64,000 nt of DNA from Vicugna pacos (GCF_048564905.1 NC_133014.1:11541136-11605135); one strand, 5' to 3'. Positions 11,530 to 22,743 are shown, counted from the stretch's first letter. Translations and numbers: made by a program. The notes: generated by a model from the letters alone, not told the origin.

Positions 11530-12360
11530 GAATTTATTGTGTTGATTTTGCTAATTTCTGTTTTGAAAAGGACTTATCTATTTTATTTAAGTTGTACACT
11601 GTATGGTCATAAGATCAGTCATATCTCTAAAGATGCCCACTTTTTGTCTTTTTCTTGGTAATTAATATTTTTGCTTATTTCTTGGTTAGTCTAAATAGAA
11701 TTTTATCAGATTTATTGATTTCTTTAAATAACTTGATTTTATTTGCTTATTTTATTATTTGTCTGTTTTTCATAACATTAATTTTTGTGCTTATGTTTAG
11801 TTATTTTCTTCTTTCTACCTAGTTTGGGTTTAACATGTATATTTTAATTAGATTCTTAAGGTAACAATTTAGATCGTTGATTTTACGCTTTTCTTCTTTT
11901 TAAAACATTGAAAGCTATAAATTTCCTGCTAAGTATTGTTTTAAATGCATACCACAAATTCTGATAAGCTGTGTTTTCCTTGTCGTTCAGTTATTCTTTG
12001 TGTATTACCTAATATTAACTTTTGCATTATGACATTATTTATGTTACATAGAAGGGTTTTTTAAAAATATTTTTCATATTCTGCATGATTTATTGTAACT
12101 GCTTCTAATTTAAGAATTTTTGTGTTCAGGAAACATTCTCTGTAGGATCGCCACACCTTTAAGTCTACTTAGGCTGGTTTTATGGTTCAGAATGCGGTTT
12201 ATCCTGGTGAATGTCCCATATGCTCCTGAACAGAATGCATACTCTTCCACTTTGTGGTTTACTGTTTTTGAGCAATTAGTCAAGTTTTCTGGCTGCTTTT
12301 GTTTAAGTCTTCTATACCCCTAATGGTTTCATAGCTCATTCTATCAGGAAGTGAAAGAGG
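11530..12360 (-). repeat. LINE-1 ORF2 fragment, antisense
   Basis: Low-GC, T-rich sequence that follows the antisense L1 ORF2 region (phrases such as 'gctataaatttcctgctaag' and 'cataccacaaattctgataa'). Diverged and broken. No host gene here. Confidence 0.7.
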
Positions 12361-13381
12361 TACATCAAAAATCTAATGAAGTAGAACAGAAATTGGTTAA
12401 CGCTACAAACCAGGGCTTTGATTTTTCTGAAATGCTGGCTGTTTTTTACTAGCCCAGTAATGGAGCAATACAGGTTATAATTGTTACTTGCACTTTTCTT
12501 TTTTCCGTTTCCACCCCTGCATTCTTACTGCCCTTGTTTCTAGGTCCACTAAAGTATCACGTATGCCTCTGTGACTTACAATAATGCACAGGGACTGTTT
12601 AAATCTCATGCTTTATAGAAGCTTTCCCCTAAGCCCATGAACCTCATACACAAAAGTAGTGAACGATGTTCAGAGAGCGCACCTGAATTCTGGCCATCTG
12701 CGTAGCGTTGCTGGGGACTATCAGGCCTTGATTATTCTGAAACAGTGGGCCATAGATAATTGATGTCCTCGCTTGTGATCAGTGGGTTTTATCACCTCTG
12801 GAGAGGAAGTAGGAACAACAGAGCAGATAGACGTCTGTAAGAAATTTATAACATCTCCATAGTTTTCTTTTTGGTTAAATCACCTTCTACAAGGATTCAG
12901 ATTTGATCAAGTATTCAAAAAATATTTTCAATCATTCAGTCCTAACGTTAATTTCAAATAATGTTCATTTTGTTAATTTCAAATAAAAACAAATAAATTC
13001 AATCTTAGTGTTCATAATAGAGGAGGAGGGGGGGGTTTCATTCAGCGGACTTTCACACAGGTTAACGTCTCATTTCCATCAAATGGCCCAGAGGATCCAG
13101 GACCAGTGTGGTGGCTACATCTAATCATATTCCTTTCATTTGGGGGGGGGGCACGTTCAACTACTAGTCCTGCCCTCCTGATCCCATTTTTGAACTCAAA
13201 CCGTAAGACATAATCCACCTAAATATTATTAAAGATTTCATGCTTAATTTCAAGGAACTGCATCACACCTACATCTTTTCCTAAATTGCACAGGCTGCCA
13301 CCAGCTGACGCCCACTGAGAATTTATTTCTGCCCGGAACTTGGTTTAATCCTTGCCTCTGATGACCCCTAGAGTCCACAGT
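12361..13381. other. Intergenic with short G-tracts, no gene
   Basis: No coding or repeat family recognised. Two G-runs, near 13,028-13,036 and 13,141-13,151. Confidence 0.35.
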
Positions 13382-13396
13382 CCACCAGAGGGCGCT
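13382..13396 (+). promoter_or_regulatory. Strong CTCF-motif match
   Basis: CCACCAGAGGGCGCT fits the CTCF core CCASYAGRGGGCGCT on the plus strand. It lies 0.1 kb 3' of a V pseudogene and 8.3 kb upstream of J1, inside the V-J interval where mouse carries the CTCF-bound Cer and Sis elements. Binding is not shown by sequence alone. Confidence 0.65.
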
Positions 13397-13481
13397 CTGC
13401 CGTCTCCCCGCCAGAAAGCAGAGCCCACGACCCTCCACACAGCCTCTGGGGGAAGCAGCTGGTCCCTGAGTTGCTGCGGGA

Positions 13482-13509
13482 AGTTTTTGTTCCTGTCTGC
13501 AGCATTGTG
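13482..13509 (-). promoter_or_regulatory. 12-RSS of the minus-strand V pseudogene
   Basis: Minus-strand heptamer CACAATG (13503-13509, one mismatch), 12-bp spacer, nonamer ACAAAAACT (13482-13490). Confidence 0.9.
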
Positions 13510-14043
13510 GGTGGGGAGCCGCTCGACTGCTGACAGTAATAGTCTGCAGCATCTTCAGCCTCCACGCTGCTGATGGTGAGAGAGTAAGAGGTCCCAGATC
13601 CACTGCCACTGAAGCGGGATGGGACCCCAAAAGCCAGGCTGGATGTGCTAAAAATAAGGAGCCTGGGAGGGGCTCTGGGCTTCTGTTGGTACCAGTGTTA
13701 AGTAGCAGGTGCTTACACTTGAGCTGGCACTGCAGGTGATGGTGACTCTCTCCCCTTGGGAAACAGCCTTGGAGGCCGGAGACTGGGTCAGCACAATTTC
13801 TGCCCTGGATACCACTGTCACATAGGAGAGATGAAAAGAAACAGAAGTTAGCAAAAATCGGGGTGCAAGAATGTCTTCATACCATGCAACGTGCGGAGTT
13901 ACTCTAAGATTCCAACCTAAAATAAAGCAAAATTTATCATAGGCTCAAACTCCCATGCGAAACGGGGTCCTGAGTTCTACACTCTGTCTCTTACCTGTGA
14001 TCCTGAGCAGCAGGAAGCTGAGAATGTGAGCCTGAAAATCCAT
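13510..14043 (-). pseudogene. V-kappa pseudogene, one frameshift before FR2 Trp
   Basis: Leader exon 13995-14043 (49 nt) encodes MDFQAHILSFLLLRITG with a GT donor. The V exon is 13510-13814. FR1 reads AEIVLTQSPASKAVSQGERV, then TITCSASSSVS. One extra base near 13,697 breaks the frame just before the conserved Trp. After it the protein continues as [20 protein letters not shown], then [19 protein letters not shown], ending [12 protein letters not shown]. Both Cys are present. The MDFQ leader, SASSSVS CDR1 and GTSYSL FR3 recall the large rodent V-kappa 4 group more than any human subgroup, so I leave the subgroup open. Promoter, splice sites and RSS look usable. A single indel is the only lesion I see, so it is young, or polymorphic, or a sequencing error. 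Confidence 0.9.
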
Positions 14044-14083
14044 GATGTTGGTCTAGGCTGTCACAAGCTAAACACACCTCTTC

Positions 14084-14149
14084 TTATAAGAACCCTACTT
14101 GAAAACAACTCTGGGAGTTTTATGGTCTCAGCGGAAGAGAGATGCAAAT
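14084..14149 (-). promoter_or_regulatory. Promoter of the minus-strand V pseudogene
   Basis: A perfect octamer (ATTTGCAT on minus, 14142-14149) lies about 100 bp upstream of the ATG, and TTATAA at 14084-14089. Confidence 0.88.
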
Positions 14150-16831
14150 CAAGAGGGTGTAGGTGAGGAGGTCCCAGCTTATAAGTCCACGTGCTTCTTC
14201 CACTTACTTGCATAATTTTAAACGGGTATAAGAAGAAGGGAGGTTCTCAGCGCTTCTCTAAGCTGTGTATGCACATGATGTCCATCGGAGAATCCCAGCC
14301 CCTTGTTCCCTGGGAGCTCCTCACCTGCGACCTTGCTGGTTGTTCGAGGTCTCCTCAAACACCTAGGAACCCCCAAAGCACTGGAGAAGCTAGAGCCCCA
14401 GTGTGTGATCTGGAATGTAGATAATCCTCAGGGATATTTCCATGAAAGGTAGACACTAGTCCCATCCAGAGAAGAGAATCTACATGTGAGGCAGCGCGAA
14501 ATAAACTGTTCTCTCTGAAACCAAAGGACACTCAACTATTGGCTCATTGGGACCTCAGAACATCCAGCGCTTGACCTCCTGCTGGTTTTGAAGGAGCCTG
14601 GGCCTTCAGGAGCTATACTACACAGTTTATGGATTTCCACTTAAATTTTTATTAAAAATTAAATTTAAAAAACATCCCTTCATTCTACATCCTTGGATTT
14701 TGTTTGCGTTTCTTTTTCAAGGTTCTTCCTGTAGAAGTTCAGGTCATTCATTTGAGATCTTTCCAATTTTTTTTTTCTAATTCAAGCATTTTTAGGTTTC
14801 TATTTCTCATATTATTTGTCTATCAATTTGTTACAAATTTACCACTAGCCTGAGGAAAACATTGACTATTTCCTCACTTGGGAAGGAACATGAGAAGTTA
14901 GGCTGAAAGCATCACATTGAGGGATCTGTCTGATGCTGGTCACAGGGAAGGATTACCCAGGGAAGCTTCCGTATTTAAGGTCATTGGCACAGGGGCCATT
15001 TGGGAGGGAGAAGATGAAAACATACTAAGATGTACGTAATATGACAGTTGCACAGACAGACGTCCGACCCAACAGTCCCAGCCTAGATGTCCTGACACTG
15101 TCTGTACTTTCATTAACTGTGGAGAGGCTGCCTTCTCGTACTTTCCTGCCCTGTAAAACCATCTCCAGTTCCCCTTCAGGGTCACAGTCCTGAACACAAA
15201 CCCCAGGCCAGCTGGGCAGAGAGGCTCTTCTGTGCCAATCCCTCCCTTTCCCATGGTACCTACATCAGACGCGGCTACACTCGCTTGTTGAAAGCTGTGC
15301 GAGATGAAAGGGAAGGTGACGAGTCTCAGCGTGCAGCTGTTTGCCTCTGAGAGGAGATGCTGCTCCTGATTTCTGAGATGGAATATGGCATGAAAACGCC
15401 CACTTTGGCTGATGTCAGTGAGACCATCTGCAATCATCCAAAAATAGCAAGGACGCCGGTTTACCCACAGTCCACAGCCCCATTCAGGTTATCGAATCAT
15501 TGAGAAGCAAACACAAAGTTTCCCAGGGAATTCTGTCATATGCTTAACAGAAGATTAGAGAAAATGTGGGTTTCAAGGTTGGTCAAGTCCACGACTTAAT
15601 GTCAGATCAAATGGTTTCCATCCCTTTGCTCTGCCTTCCTCAGTCTAATCAATTAACAGCCTCTTTCCGGATCAGAAAGTCATTCCCAGCAACAGGGTGG
15701 CAGCCAGCAGGAGGGAGACACTATCCTCTCCCTGGAGTAAGGGATACCATTTTTAAGTTCTTTCTTTCAGTCCTGCCGGGCAGCCCACAACTGCAGCAGC
15801 ATGAGACAAGCAACAAGTACTGCATGCACTGCTCTCCCGCAGTCAGAATCCATCCACCCAGCTCGCAGTTGTGTCAGTTTGCCCTGAATCCCAAGAAACT
15901 GGTAGGGGTGGAAAGTGTAAAGTATGACGATACTTAAGAAAGAAGACAAGTGACTACATGCCAATAACCGTGCAAGCCACTTTCCACACTCATGAATGAG
16001 TCGAGGTCTATGCAGTGAGACTGGGTACAAGTTAACTCTTCATGGTAGAGCCCGGGGGGGTGAGAAAAGATCTGCTCCAGTCAAACGACACAGAATCGTA
16101 AGGGTGCTCACCCTGCACAAACAGAAAATACAGAGATATCTTAACCATCTTGGAACCTAAATTCTTTCCAGTTGTCAGACATAGAACTGGAGAGGCATCT
16201 CCAGGGCCGCCTCTGAGGCCTTTCAGCTGCTGTAGAAGTCAGATTGTCCACCTCCTTTTGCAGTGACCTCACACATCTTTGAAAGCCTTTAAAAGGACTC
16301 CATGGGACGGTGCCTCCTTTTTGCAATTTTTCTTCCTTGTCGTTCTTGCAAGAAAAGAGAAGAGAAGCTAAATGAAGGACAGTCTTATGAACATCACTGA
16401 GTAATCCCTTCTCGTGAATGGGCTGCTGTAAAGGTGATGAGACTGGTGCTGAGATGTCATTGTCACAGGAGAGCATCCTGCAGTGAAAGCTGGTGCAGAA
16501 AGGGCAACGGAGTAGGAAGCCTCGGACCTTGAGCAGCCCAAACCCCTCCCCACAGTGGGAAGGGAAACATGTTGTTTGGGACCAGAGTCCCAGGAGAGGT
16601 TTTTATGCTCTGCTAATGACAGTGAATTTGAGCATCTCCTGCCTCCCCAGCTCTGACTGTGAAGACGAAATGTGTCCCAGACCACCTCCCACAGACGTGA
16701 CAGAGACCCCAGAGATGTTCTTGGGGGCCAAATGAATCAGGAGCTTACGAACTTGTTTCTCTCATTGCTGCTTTATACAGTGATTGTGGACCTATTGCTG
16801 GTGACCTGTGACTGGACGGGTGAGTGTTAGT
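14150..16831. other. V-J intergenic region, first part, no gene
   Basis: No V segment, exon or RSS found. AT-rich 14,640-14,830 may be old antisense LINE sequence. Open frames at 14.9-16.5 kb resemble no family I know and lack exon features. Confidence 0.4.
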
Positions 16832-16846
16832 GGCGCCCCCTCCTGG
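16832..16846 (-). promoter_or_regulatory. CTCF-like motif, minus orientation
   Basis: The minus strand reads CCAGGAGGGGGCGCC, a good but imperfect CTCF core. With the plus-oriented motif at 13,382 it may form the camelid counterpart of the V-J boundary elements. Confidence 0.45.
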
Positions 16847-16884
16847 AGAGACAGAGGGAATGAAGACAGGGCAGCTCATTGCAT

Positions 16885-17625
16885 AACACTATATACAAAA
16901 ACAAACTCGAAATGGATTAAAGACCTAAATGTAAGACCTGATACCATAAAACTCCTGGAGGAAAACATAGGCAGAATTTTCTTTGACATAAATTGCAGCA
17001 ATTTTTTTCTATCTCTCTCCTAATGAAAAGCAAAAATAAACAAATGGGACCTACTTAAACTTAAAAGCTTTTGCTTAGCAAAGAAAACCATGAACAAAAT
17101 GAAAAGACAACCTACAGAATGAGAGAAAATATTTGCCAGTGATGCGACCAACAAGGGGTTAATTTCCAAAATATACAAACAGGTCATACAGCTTAATATA
17201 AAAAAAATTATTTAAAAAACACAACCCAATCAAAAACTAGGCAGAAGTTCTAAATAGACATTTCTCCAAAGAAGACCTCCAGATGGCCAACAGGCACACG
17301 AAAGGATGCTCAGTGTCACTAATTATTAGAGAAATGCAAATCAAAACTACAATGAGGGATCACCTCGCACCAGTCAGAATGGCCATCATCAAAAGTCTAC
17401 AAATAATAAATGCTGGAGAGGGTGTGGGGAAAAGGGAACCCTTCTACACTGTTGGTAGGAATGTAAATTGGTGCGGCCACTATGGAGGACAGTATGGCGA
17501 TTCCTTAAAAAACTAAAAATAGACTTATCATAAGATCCAGCAATCCCACTCCTGGACATATATCTGGAGATAACTATAATCCAAAAAGACACCTGCCCCC
17601 CAGCGTTCACAGCAGCACTATTCTC
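16885..17625 (+). repeat. LINE-1 ORF2 3' part
   Basis: Translates in part to TNSKWIKDLNVRPDTIKLLE, the C-terminal end of L1 ORF2. Then come the typical 'ggagagggtgtggggaaaag' and 'atgtaaattggtgcggccac' tracts. It stops at about 17,625 without its 3' tail. Confidence 0.85.
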
Positions 17626-17639
17626 AGAGCTGAACAGAA

Positions 17640-20039
17640 GAGCTGGTGGAACTAGAAAGCAGAGAGATTGAAATCCTTCCGAGATGGGGTCAGGATCCCC
17701 CTATTGAGGGTGTGAGACAGTGTCGGGCAGCGGGCAGGAAAGAACCAGAGCCCAGGTCCCTTACCCAAGATGAGCAAGACCGGGGCGGGGGGCGGGATGG
17801 GAGTGTGTACCGGTGGTCGGAGGTGTGGGAAGGGGCCCTCAGTGCTGGGCCCTGAGCCAGCAGGAAGCAGAGGAGAGTGTCCATAAAGGACCAGAGGATT
17901 TTGACAAGAGAGGCAAAAAGTGTGGCGAACCAAGTCTGAATTCATGGACTCCACGTCTGCAGGCAGGGCCAGTCCGATCGCAGTCGTTGTCCACGAGGGG
18001 CTTCTCTGCAGTAGGATGAGAGAGGACACAGGGCTGGGTGCCAAGCAGATATACAGGGGGGCTGGGGAACTCCAAGGCAGAGCTCAAAGGGCTCATCGCT
18101 TGTGTAAAACCAGCTGGAAACCACAACACTCAACATGCAAATCTCGTTGGCCGAGGCTCTCCAAGGGTTCATAAGCCATCCACTCTAGAAAGTCAAAAGT
18201 ACCTGCAGCCTTAATGTCTTCTTGGCAACAAGATGAGTGTCTACATTTTCCAGAACGGGACCAGAATCTTGGGTCATGTTTATGGCCCTCATATTTGCAC
18301 ATGGTCGGCCAAAGGAGTTGGCTTCTCCCAGTACCTCTTTTTGAGAGATGAGTGCAGACAGACACAGCTTCAAAGCAGCAAGGAAGCAGTGAGAGTTCTC
18401 AAGTGACCCTCTCCATCTCCATCCTTCCAGGCCAGTGGGACCAGCCTTGCCCCTCGGGATCAGGACAGATGTCCTGTTGTGGCACTAGGCCCGAAGACCA
18501 GCAATTGATCAGGAGTGTAGACTCCAGAATTTCCTCTTCCCCTTGTGGGATTTCAGCTTAAGTCAAGGACAAATGATGGATGAAATGATCCTAATGGGGG
18601 AATCAAGCTGAAATCAAAAGAATCACCTGCCTTGGACTCCACTGTGACTGATGAGCTGGAAAAAGTACTGAGCCACAGACTTCAGGATGGATGAGAATAC
18701 ACAGATGTTCGGGATCCAAGTAGGGAGATCCCTATTCTTCAAACCTTGCCAAGAGCCACATTGGGCCATGGCATCCTTGACACACTGGGTGATTTACTGT
18801 ATGTTAATGGTGGGAGGCTGACCTCTCAAATAGGCTGATTAATTATGTCAAATAAAAAGCAAAAATGATGCTTCTTGAAACGTTAGACCTAAGGAACATT
18901 GATAAGATTGCTTATCAATCGCTTTCTGGGTGACTTATAGATGTGCACTTTGTCTCTCTCTCTCTCCCACTCTCTCTCCTCCTATCTCTTTCTCTCTCTC
19001 TCTCCCCCACAAGCAGTTTAGAATTTATTCAAAGAATCTAACTTTGCCAGAGGCCACATGGGAAGCTGCTTCAGTGATGAGCTTGTAGATGAGGAACCTT
19101 GAGTGCAGAGATCCTAATATGTATGTTGTTCATTGTATCTGAGGGCAAAGGATGTCTCAACCACCGCTTTGTGACCGTGTTATGTTACAGCAAACATCAC
19201 AGCAACCATCCCTTATGATCCTACTGTGTGTGATCTTCTGATAATCATCTTTTATTTAAAGCAGTAGCAAATACTGCTTTAAAATAGTCATTTACTTGCG
19301 CTCTCCAATGTCCAGTGTACTCACTTAGGAGCATACATCCTTTGTACGGTCACACCAAAGAAAACGTAAGCATATGTATATATCATTTAAAATTGTATTT
19401 ATACATTGCTCATGAATATTGAGAATTCTAGTAGGCAATACCGTGTTTATTTTTAATCAAAATTGGTACAGCCTTATTGTTTCTGAAAACCACAAAATCA
19501 ATGTATTCACATAACCTGAAAGATCTAAGCTACAATATACAGAACAGTAGGAAGGGAACAAGTCATCTTTCCTCTTTCTTCCACAACAACACGCCTCTGT
19601 AATTGTCTTCAGGAGATAACCGCTGAGCACAGTTTGTCGTATTTCCTTCAACCATTAGCCTGTATTTACATCCGTATATATTCAATTAAAATGGATTCAC
19701 AACATCATACAATATATGCCACTCAGCCTGTATCTTTACAATCACCTTCCATGTGACTATAGAGAAACCCACTCCACCTTCTTATTGGCTGCCTTGTGCT
19801 CCATTGCAAAGCTCTGTCTATGATAATTAGTTTATGATGAAGATTTCAGTTATTTTTCTATTTTTTGACCTTTTAAGCGACACTTTAATGAGCAGTCTTG
19901 TATATACATTTGAGCCTACTTTTCTACTCATTTCCAACCCTAGGACAGTCTAAGGAGTTTCCTTTTTCTCCCCCCACCCTGGTGCTTCCTACCATGTGTA
20001 CTGCTTCCCCTGGGGGACTTCACTCCCAGAGTCTAGTCT
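17640..20039. other. V-J intergenic region, second part
   Basis: No gene or V segment. Holds the octamer at 18,135 (listed separately) and a TC-rich pyrimidine tract at about 18,951-19,010. The rest is unassigned. Confidence 0.4.
18135..18142 (-). promoter_or_regulatory. Octamer at the expected germline kappa promoter position
   Basis: A perfect ATGCAAAT octamer (ATTTGCAT on minus) with no V segment attached, 3.6 kb upstream of J1. In mouse the upstream germline kappa transcript starts about 3.5 kb 5' of J1. Octamers act in either orientation. The link is inferred from position only. Confidence 0.4.
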
Positions 20040-20245
20040 ACAGAACGGTGCGATTAAGTGCTTGAGCCCTGAGTTCAAATCCCAGCCCTACCACTCTCCG
20101 CCATGAGCAAGTGACTTAACCTCTCCGCACTCAAGGTTCCCATCTACAAAATAAAGGATAATATTAGCTTCCAGTTACTAGATTTGGGGGGATAATTCAA
20201 TGGTGATCCATGTACAATGTCTGGCCCTTTGTAAATGCTCAATAA
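20040..20245 (+). repeat. MIR SINE
   Basis: Typical MIR progression: 'tgagttcaaatcccagccct', 'gcaagtgacttaacctctcc', and a terminal 'gtaaatgctcaataaattt'. An old mammalian element. Confidence 0.85.
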
Positions 20246-21697
20246 ATTTCAACTATTACAATTGCTGTTGCTTGCATCTCTGCAGAGAAAGCCACTTTCT
20301 ATCCTCTTGAATATTCATGTTGACTGTGTCCTCGGGCAACTGTTTTGCACACTTAATTTCCACCCTCTTCTCTCTACCTCCAAATTGATGTCTCCCTTTC
20401 CTCATCTTCGGGTGAGATCCACTGCTGACTTTGCTATTCGAAGCAACTAGCAAAGCTCTCCAGGCCAACTCTAATGTTCAGAATTATAATCACAGTTTCT
20501 CTTGTAAACCTCACTATCACAGCAGTCAGCATCCGCCCTTTATCAGCTCCGATCTATTATTGATTTTCAATTATTTGCTGTTGGGGCTTTTTTTTTTCTT
20601 TTTTCCTGCAAATGTTTGCTGAGCATTTGCCAAGATAAGATACTGGCCTGGGTCTTCCAAATATAAGACAATGAAACATCTAACAGCTTACAGTCCAGGA
20701 GGGTAGCAAGAATCTTACAGCAGAGAAGAGCAATGAGGTGTTCTAGGCCCAGTGACCTGCCTCTGTACTCAACACAATGTCACTTGCTGGGGGACGATCC
20801 ACAAAAAGGTCTCTCTTGAGTTGAGTCCTGAAAAACAATTAGTTGTTCACAAGTTAATCCAGGTGAGCAAAGGTGTTTCCAAGCAGATGGAGAGTTTTGT
20901 AAAAGGTGAAGGACTGTAAAGAACAACGGATGCTGAGGTGAGGATGGAAGGTTAAGAGGCAGACAGAACTTCAATAAATGAAGCTGGACTCACAGCAGAA
21001 TGAGGTCTTCAATGTCCTTGATGGGGTTACTATGGAAACATCAAGGCACGCCGCGATTCCCTGGCAGCTCCAAAAACTTCATGCACCTGGTTCAGTTCAA
21101 TGAGACACGGTGGGTACCCCTGGGGGGTACCTGTCCTGTGACCACAGACAACCAGCCAAGTCAAGTCTGCTTTTCTTCTCTGTTGGTCTTTGGTTTTGTT
21201 TCACACGTCAGTGATAGCTTCATTCCGAAATAGATTTCAAAGTCAGACATGGGCCTTGCTTGGGTACACATTTAGTCTATCTTTGTGTGAAACAACATTG
21301 TGACAAAACGAAGCTCAAATAGGAAACGTTCTTTACTGATTACTAACTCAGAGAAGCTAAGGTTTCCTCTAATGACACCGAATGAGGTTCAGGGTCATTA
21401 TCATGCTAATTTGCAAAAGTTTTTCCATGTGCTTGTCTTTCTGTGTAATTTACATTCAACCTACTTTCCAAAAACTAAGTAAATAGAAAGCAGCAGTCCA
21501 GATGTGGTAGATTGCCTGAAAAAAAAAAGTGGGGGTTACCATCAGACCATAGGCATAAATAAATCATCTTTTAGGATTTTAGATTTTGCCTAAGAAGACA
21601 AACATTGTCAGAGAAGGCCCAGGGCTTCCACACCTGCTTGAAAAGGGAGTTAAGCTTCAGTAGCTGACCCGAGGCTCTGTTCCCCTTGGGTGAGACG
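20246..21697. other. Region just upstream of J1
   Basis: No gene. An octamer variant (atttgcaa near 21,408) sits about 330 bp upstream of J1 and could belong to a J-proximal germline promoter; this is weak. Confidence 0.35.
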
Positions 21698-21736
21698 AGT
21701 TTTTGCACAGCCAGTCAACAGAGAGCCACCAGTGTG
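21698..21736 (+). promoter_or_regulatory. J1 23-RSS, imperfect
   Basis: Nonamer AGTTTTTGC (21698-21706), exact 23-bp spacer, heptamer CAGTGTG (21730-21736). The GTG next to the coding end is kept, but heptamer position 3 and nonamer ends differ from consensus. Confidence 0.9.
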
Positions 21737-21774
21737 GAGGACGTTCGGCCAGGGAACCAAGCTGGAAATCAAAC
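21737..21774 (+). CDS. IGKJ1: J-kappa segment 1
   Basis: 38 nt, encoding RTFGQGTKLEIK with the FGxG motif that closes the V domain. It is followed by a consensus donor (AAAC|GTGAGT). First of five J segments spaced 310-365 bp apart, as in human. Splices to IGKC 4.3 kb downstream. Confidence 0.95.
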
Positions 21775-22061
21775 GTGAGTAAAATCCAAACTTTCCTTGC
21801 TCTGTTGCCTGTGTCTCATGGTCCCTGTGTCTCTGATGTGATCCACAAGCTGACTCTTTGAACCCGGACTGACATCCTCCAGGGCAAAGTTAGAGCTAAG
21901 TCCGTAGCCCAACTGGAGAGCTGGTAGCACATTTTCTGTGACGAACAGGAGCCAGGCGTTGGGTGAGAATAACTGGTCAGAGTGATAGTTTTTCAGAAAT
22001 TGCCTGGGGAGCAAAACCTATGTTCTGAACAGAGCTTTGATCGATGGTCAGGAAGGGAACC

Positions 22062-22100
22062 GGTTTTTGTACAGGAGGGAGGTTAAGAGGAACTGTAGTG
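22062..22100 (+). promoter_or_regulatory. J2 23-RSS, weak heptamer
   Basis: Nonamer GGTTTTTGT is consensus (22062-22070), spacer 23 bp, heptamer TGTAGTG (22094-22100). Only the coding-side GTG and little else match CACTGTG. Confidence 0.85.
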
Positions 22101-22139
22101 TATATAGTTTCGGCAGTGGGACCAAGCTGGAAATCAAAC
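22101..22139 (+). CDS. IGKJ2: J-kappa segment 2
   Basis: 39 nt, encoding YSFGSGTKLEIK in the frame set by the shared donor phase. Donor AAAC|GTGAGT is good. One base longer than its neighbours at the 5' end. The weak heptamer predicts low use. Confidence 0.93.
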
Positions 22140-22372
22140 GTGAGTACTTTTTTCAGCTGATTCTTTGCTGTTTCTGTCTACTTGGCTTGCTTTTTGCTCT
22201 TTTTTGCACGTTTTCATTAATTAGGTGTCAGGGATAAAGCAAATTCCATTCCCAGATCAGGTGCTAAGGAGGGAAAAATTGTTCCATGGAAGGCTAGCTG
22301 ATGACTAATTTTTAAGATTTCCAGATTAAAATAACTAAATTGGGGGAGATGGCTTGCTTCCCATTCAAGGCA

Positions 22373-22411
22373 GACTTTTGTAGGCATGGGAGTTAAGGGT
22401 GAATCACTGTG
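22373..22411 (+). promoter_or_regulatory. J3 23-RSS
   Basis: Nonamer GACTTTTGT (22373-22381, two mismatches), 23-bp spacer, consensus heptamer CACTGTG (22405-22411). Confidence 0.9.
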
Positions 22412-22449
22412 GTTCAATTTCGGCTCAGGGACCAAACAGGAGATCAAAC
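22412..22449 (+). CDS. IGKJ3: J-kappa segment 3 with a mutated splice donor
   Basis: 38 nt, encoding FNFGSGTKQEIK. The base after AAAC is A, giving AAAC|ATAAGT where J4 and J5 have GTAAGT, so the obligatory GT is lost. A VJ3 joint would be expected to fail splicing to IGKC. The coding region and heptamer are otherwise intact. Mouse J-kappa 3 is likewise silent through a donor defect. Best called an ORF or non-functional J. Confidence 0.93.
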
Positions 22450-22704
22450 ATAAGTACATCTTCATGCAATAATTTGTGAAGTTTTTTGTCCTATTGTATC
22501 ATGTGTGCAAGTTTATGTCATTTTGGTTAAATAAGCCATGCCCGGTGACCCAAAAGTACATGGCAGAAAACCAGAAAAGAGCCAGTTTTTAAGCTGAGCA
22601 AAGAAATTGTTGAGTTTGCGAGGAGCATAAGGTGTGGAGAGAAAAAGAAATAGCCAGATTTTTCTCCGACTTAGCCTTTCTTATGTAATTGGCTTCGCGA
22701 GGAG

Positions 22705-22743
22705 GGTTTTTGTTGAGGGGGGTGTATTAGAGCCCTCACTGTG
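22705..22743 (+). promoter_or_regulatory. J4 23-RSS, full consensus
   Basis: GGTTTTTGT (22705-22713), 23-bp spacer, CACTGTG (22737-22743). The only J signal here with both parts perfect. Confidence 0.96.

Noticed and set aside
14940-15437. 165-codon open frame on the minus strand in the V-J interval
   Set aside because: No Ig-domain pattern, Cys/Trp spacing or RSS; unlike any family I know.
17334-17342. Ig octamer ATGCAAAT
   Set aside because: It is part of the common L1 ORF2 sequence; the same occurs in the L1 relic at 59,430. No V segment follows.
17992-18006. CTCF-like CCACGAGGGGCTTC
   Set aside because: Lacks the GGGGGCG end of the core; too weak to list as a site.
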